Source: Paenibacillus_V sp046244365
GTDB taxonomy: Bacteria > Bacillota > Bacilli > Paenibacillales > NBRC-103111
Length of the DNA stretch: 64,000 nt
Assembly: GCF_046244365.1 (NCBI RefSeq)
Contig: NZ_CP176395.1
Coordinates: forward strand, 5,084,001 to 5,148,000
Direction: 5' to 3'
This document shows positions 60,827-64,000 of the stretch, piece after piece; positions within the stretch are counted from its first letter, which is position 1; the number at the start of each line of letters is the position of its first letter. The position numbers and the translations under genes were made by a program. Under the pieces are notes generated by a model. The model was not told where the DNA came from. It worked only from the letters and a program-made list of their open reading frames with translations, and made no database searches.

Positions 60827-62486
60827 TTGATCCGCCCGCAATCTTCCCCCGTATCTTTGCGTACCTTGTTATTTCAGTTATCCGGCATAGAGCTTGTCAT
60901 TCGGCCCGTCGGCTGGAAATCCGGCATCCTCGCTGCGGATCTCCATCAGCTATTGATTATTACGGACGGAAGAGGCAGTTTACATATCGGCGATGGATTT
61001 GCTGTTGTCGCCGGACAAATGCTATCTGCTTGCGCCGGGAGACATTCTGCAGCTCGAGAACGGCTACGATAGCGCCCTTCGCTTCTATCAGATCACGTTT
61101 ACGGCAATCCGAACCGAGCGCACGAGACACGTGTCGCATAATGAACGCCTTATCCAAGACCGGTATGAGTTGGCGGCGTATCCGTTCAACCGGCTGGAGC
61201 GGTTGTCCGAGGAGCTTTATGACGGAAGAAACAACCGCTGCGATATCGAATGGTTTAAACAGCATATGAAGTTCCAGGAGCTGCTCGGCTTTCTGCTGGA
61301 GCACAACCTTCATTCCGAGCATTTATTTAATTCCACGCGTTCCGTCGAGAGCACCATCCGATATTTGCAAAACCATTACATGCACAATATTACGGTCAAA
61401 CAGCTTGCCCAGCTTGCGAGCGTGTCCCAATGGCAGTACACCCCGATTTTTCAGGAGTTAACGGGGAAAAAGCCGCTCGACTACCTCACGGAGCTGCGCA
61501 TTAACCGTTCGAAGGAGCTTCTGCTAAACTCCAGCGAGCCTTTGCGGGAAATCGCGAAGCAAGTCGGCTTTACCGACGAATATTATTACAATCGCCGCTT
61601 TCGCCAGACTACGGGAACGACGCCGAAGCAGTATGCGCGGCTGATGCGGCGCAAGAATATAGTCAGAGACTGGACAGGGCACGAAATTGAGATTCCCGTC
61701 CAGCCCAAGCGAATCATCTTCCATGGCGAAACGTTCGGCGACCTGCTCGCCCTCGGGATCATCCCGATCGGCTGCGCGTCCGCATGCCTGCTAGGAACCG
61801 TTTATGAGGATCACGCCGAGCTGGTTCAAGATGTCGGCTTTCCCATTAATGCTGAGCGATCGGGCTCTCTTGAGCCGGATTTAATCATCATGGCCAATCC
61901 CGATGAAGCGCAGTATAAGCAAATATCCAAAATAGCGCCGACGGTAACCTTCAATTCCTTCGCGCCGCTCGACCAGCGTCTGTACACGCTCGGCGATATG
62001 CTCGACAAGAAGCAGGAGGCCGAGAAATGGCTAACGGCCTTCAACGCCAAATCCGCCGCGATGTGGCAGAAGCTGCAAACGTGCGTGAGGCCCGGAGAAA
62101 CGGCGTCCGTGTTCATCTTCGTTCATGGCGCCCGCTTATTCGTGATGGGAGCCGTCGGCTTCCCTTCCTCCCTCTATCATCCGCACGGCTTCCGCCCGGT
62201 AGATAAAATTCAAGAGCTTTTGGATGCCGGTCACGGCTTTATCGAGATTCTTCCATCCTCGCTACCCGTCTATGCCGGGGACCGCATCTTCATGCTTATG
62301 CACGATCGCGAAGATTCCAGCCGCGCCGCCCATGCCTTGATGGACAGTCCGCTTTGGCAAGCGATGCCTGCCGTCCAGAAGGGCCACGTCTATCTCGTCG
62401 ATGCCGCGATGTGGAACTCGAACGACGCCATGACGCGGGAGAAGCTGCTTGACATGCTACCCGGTTTGCTGCGTAAAAGCTCGTAA
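60827..62486 (+). pseudogene. Btr-like AraC regulator fused to a siderophore-binding domain, frameshifted
   Basis: The first frame (TTG at 60827, six bases after GGGAGGTG) gives LLFQLSGIELVIRPVGWKSG up to GRGSLHIGDG. Removing one T in GGATTT near 61000 joins it to LLLSPDKCYLLAPGDILQLE of the second frame, which is open to 62486. The joined protein of about 552 residues has an N-terminal sensor and AraC helix-turn-helix motifs (ITVKQLAQLASVSQWQYTPI, LREIAKQVGFTDEYYYNRRF). Its binding domain is homologous to the lipoprotein at 59678. This is the architecture of Bacillus Btr, which activates siderophore uptake on binding bacillibactin. The frameshift may be real or a sequencing error. Confidence 0.75.
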
Positions 62487-62503
62487 CTTTTGCTGAAAAT
62501 AGA

Positions 62504-62539
62504 AAGGTCCGATTCCTCTGTGGAATCGGACCTTCTTTT
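62504..62539. terminator. Bidirectional intrinsic terminator
   Basis: AAGGTCCGATTCC/GGAATCGGACCTT perfect 13-bp stem with a 5-base loop and T-rich flanks on both strands, between two convergent genes. Confidence 0.88.
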
Positions 62540-62545
62540 ACCCTA

Positions 62546-63598
62546 CTAACGCCCAGCCCTGTACTCATCGTCATCCAGACCAAGCTGCTTATTTCTCTCC
62601 TTGAACCGGATATTATGCGAAGAGACGTAGGCGACCTTAGGAGCTTCCGGATCGATAAACAGCTTGGCGCTGTTGACCGCAAGCACGGCGTCCGTAAAGG
62701 CTCCGGCGATCAGCCTGACTTTACTGGCATGATTGACGAAATCGCCTGCAGCGAAAATGCCCGCCAAATTCGTCTCCCGCTTGTCGTTGACGAGGGCGAT
62801 ATCGTCCTCCATCTTGAGCCCCCATTCGGCCAGCGGGCCGTAATCGCATTTCAGGCCGTGGTTGACGATAACCGCATCGACTTCGAGGCGCTCTTCTTCA
62901 CCCGTTTCCACATGCGAGACAGTCACCTCTTCGATCGCCACGCCGCCGCTATGCAGCTGCGTGACCGCAAAAGGCGTCTTTACGCTCACAGCGGATTGCT
63001 TCATGCGTACGACGTTTTTCTCATGCCCCCCGAATTCGTCGCGCCGGTGAACGATCGTCACGCAGTCTGCGATCGGCTCGAGCTCATTTGCCCAGTCCAC
63101 GGCGGAATTGCCGCCTCCGCTAATTAGCACCCGTTTGCCGCGAAAAGCTTCCAGCTCCTGCACCGTATAATGCAAATTTTCCACCTCGTAGCGGTCGGCG
63201 CCGGCGATATCCAGCTTCTGCATCGTCAGAATGCCGTATCCGATCGCGAGTACGACCGTCCGTGTATGATGACGTTCGCCGTTCGACGCCGTCAATAGAA
63301 ACGTACCGTCTTTCAGCCGTTCAAACCCCGTTATTTGCTGCCCCAGCACGATCGTAGGGTCGAACGTTTTTGCCTGCTGCACCAGTTGATCGATCAGGCT
63401 CTCGCCAAGCAGTGGGGTCATGCCTCCGACATCCCATATCATCTTCTCGGGATAAATGCGTATCCGTCCGCCAAGTTCCTCTTTCGCTTCGATCAGTTTC
63501 GTCTTCATATCCCGCATGCCGCTGTAAAAAGCCCCATATAGACCGGCAGGCCCTCCGCCGATGATCGTTATATCGAATAACTCCAGTTGCTCGCTCAT
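62546..63598 (-). CDS. Ferredoxin/flavodoxin-NADP reductase (YumC type)
   Basis: This 350-residue flavoprotein is of the thioredoxin-reductase-like FNR group. FAD motif ITIIGGGPAGLYGAFYSGMR is at residue 10 on and NADPH motif KRVLISGGGNSAVDWANEL near residue 155. The C-terminal FAD motif reads LAGIFAAGDFVNHASKVRLIAGAF. No CxxC redox pair is present, which separates it from thioredoxin reductases. It transfers electrons from NADPH to ferredoxin or flavodoxin. Next to siderophore genes it may supply electrons for iron release. Confidence 0.93.
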   Translation of the reverse strand: MSEQLELFDITIIGGGPAGLYGAFYSGMRDMKTKLIEAKEELGGRIRIYPEKMIWDVGGMTPLLGESLIDQLVQQAKTFDPTIVLGQQITGFERLKDGTFLLTASNGERHHTRTVVLAIGYGILTMQKLDIAGADRYEVENLHYTVQELEAFRGKRVLISGGGNSAVDWANELEPIADCVTIVHRRDEFGGHEKNVVRMKQSAVSVKTPFAVTQLHSGGVAIEEVTVSHVETGEEERLEVDAVIVNHGLKCDYGPLAEWGLKMEDDIALVNDKRETNLAGIFAAGDFVNHASKVRLIAGAFTDAVLAVNSAKLFIDPEAPKVAYVSSHNIRFKERNKQLGLDDDEYRAGR

Positions 63599-63644
63599 GA
63601 TTGCCTCCGCATGTAGTATTTCTATTTTTCATTGTCGCGCTACG

Positions 63645-64000
63645 TCATGCACCGAATTGGGCTCGGTGCAAGCGGCTGTATACGCCGCCCGTCGTGAGCA
63701 GCTGATCGTGATCGCCCTGCTCCGCTATTCCCTGCTCGGCTACGACGACGATCCGGTCCGCATTCTTGATGGTCGCCAAACGGTGCGCGATGACCAGCGT
63801 CGTACGTCCCTTGGACAGCTCGGCTAGCGCTTGCTGTATCGCCGCCTCGGTCTCCGTATCGAGCGCCGACGTCGCTTCGTCCAGAATAAGGATCGGAGGG
63901 TTTTTCAGAAACATCCGGGCGATGGAAAGCCTCTGCTTTTGGCCGCCCGACAGCTTCACGCCCCTCTCTCCGATCACCGTATCCAGCCCATCCGGCTGCG
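63645..64000 (-). CDS. ABC transporter (MsbA/multidrug type), C-terminal end, cut by window edge
   Basis: The visible 118 residues are the end of a nucleotide-binding domain: signature KLSGGQKQRLSIARMFL, Walker B ILILDEATSALD, H-loop VIAHRLATIKNAD, and DHDQLLTTGGVYSRLHRAQF at the terminus. The frame is open to the edge, so the gene starts beyond 64000. It is 46 bases upstream of the FNR gene. It may be a siderophore or drug exporter; this cannot be told from the fragment. Confidence 0.9.
   Translation of the reverse strand, partial: QPDGLDTVIGERGVKLSGGQKQRLSIARMFLKNPPILILDEATSALDTETEAAIQQALAELSKGRTTLVIAHRLATIKNADRIVVVAEQGIAEQGDHDQLLTTGGVYSRLHRAQFGA

Overview
The window looks like a chromosome segment of a Gram-positive spore-former of the Paenibacillaceae (Paenibacillus/Cohnella type). 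This is inferred from strong AGGAGG-type ribosome binding sites, frequent GTG and TTG starts, and repeated carbohydrate cassettes made of a lipoprotein binding protein, LplB/YtcP-type permeases and an AraC-type regulator. An XerS-type recombinase and copper-amine-oxidase-N/DUF5050-type secreted proteins fit the same group. No rRNA or tRNA gene was found.

Layout. 1-1001 is the N-terminal part of a membrane-bound AraC regulator that runs off the left edge. 1002-2223 holds no convincing protein gene, but its minus strand carries a strongly structured sequence (about 1250-1630) resembling an orphan IscB-type (HEARO/omega) RNA. 2224-15654 is a minus-strand glycan cassette: two-component system, ABC importer, two tandem beta-helix proteins, a second binding protein and a sugar isomerase/epimerase. 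15986-24922 is a second cassette: AraC membrane sensor, binding protein, two permeases, a discoidin plus beta-propeller glycosidase-like protein and a broken DUF4838-like gene. 25338-28335 holds an MFS exporter and small housekeeping genes, followed by an XerS-type recombinase (28545-29624).

29.8-42 kb is an accessory, decaying region. It contains a degenerate large-serine-integrase element whose attL and attR can be read directly (about 29.87 and 32.78 kb). It also contains relics of acetyltransferase, drug exporter, DHFR-like and methyltransferase genes, an intact MerR-led operon, an IS110 element with a candidate bridge RNA, and an amidohydrolase gene with in-frame stops.

42.3-54.4 kb is a third minus-strand carbohydrate locus. 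An Opp-type ABC importer (A-B-C-D-F) is followed by two beta-propeller glycosidase-like proteins and two Gfo/Idh/MocA dehydrogenases, which suggests import and cytoplasmic cleavage/oxidation of an oligosaccharide. 54.8-64 kb carries an MFS protein, palindromic intergenic repeats, a methyltransferase, an SGNH hydrolase and an iron block. The iron block has a Fur-box-controlled siderophore-binding lipoprotein, a frameshifted Btr-like AraC/binding-protein fusion, a ferredoxin-NADP reductase and the end of an ABC exporter.
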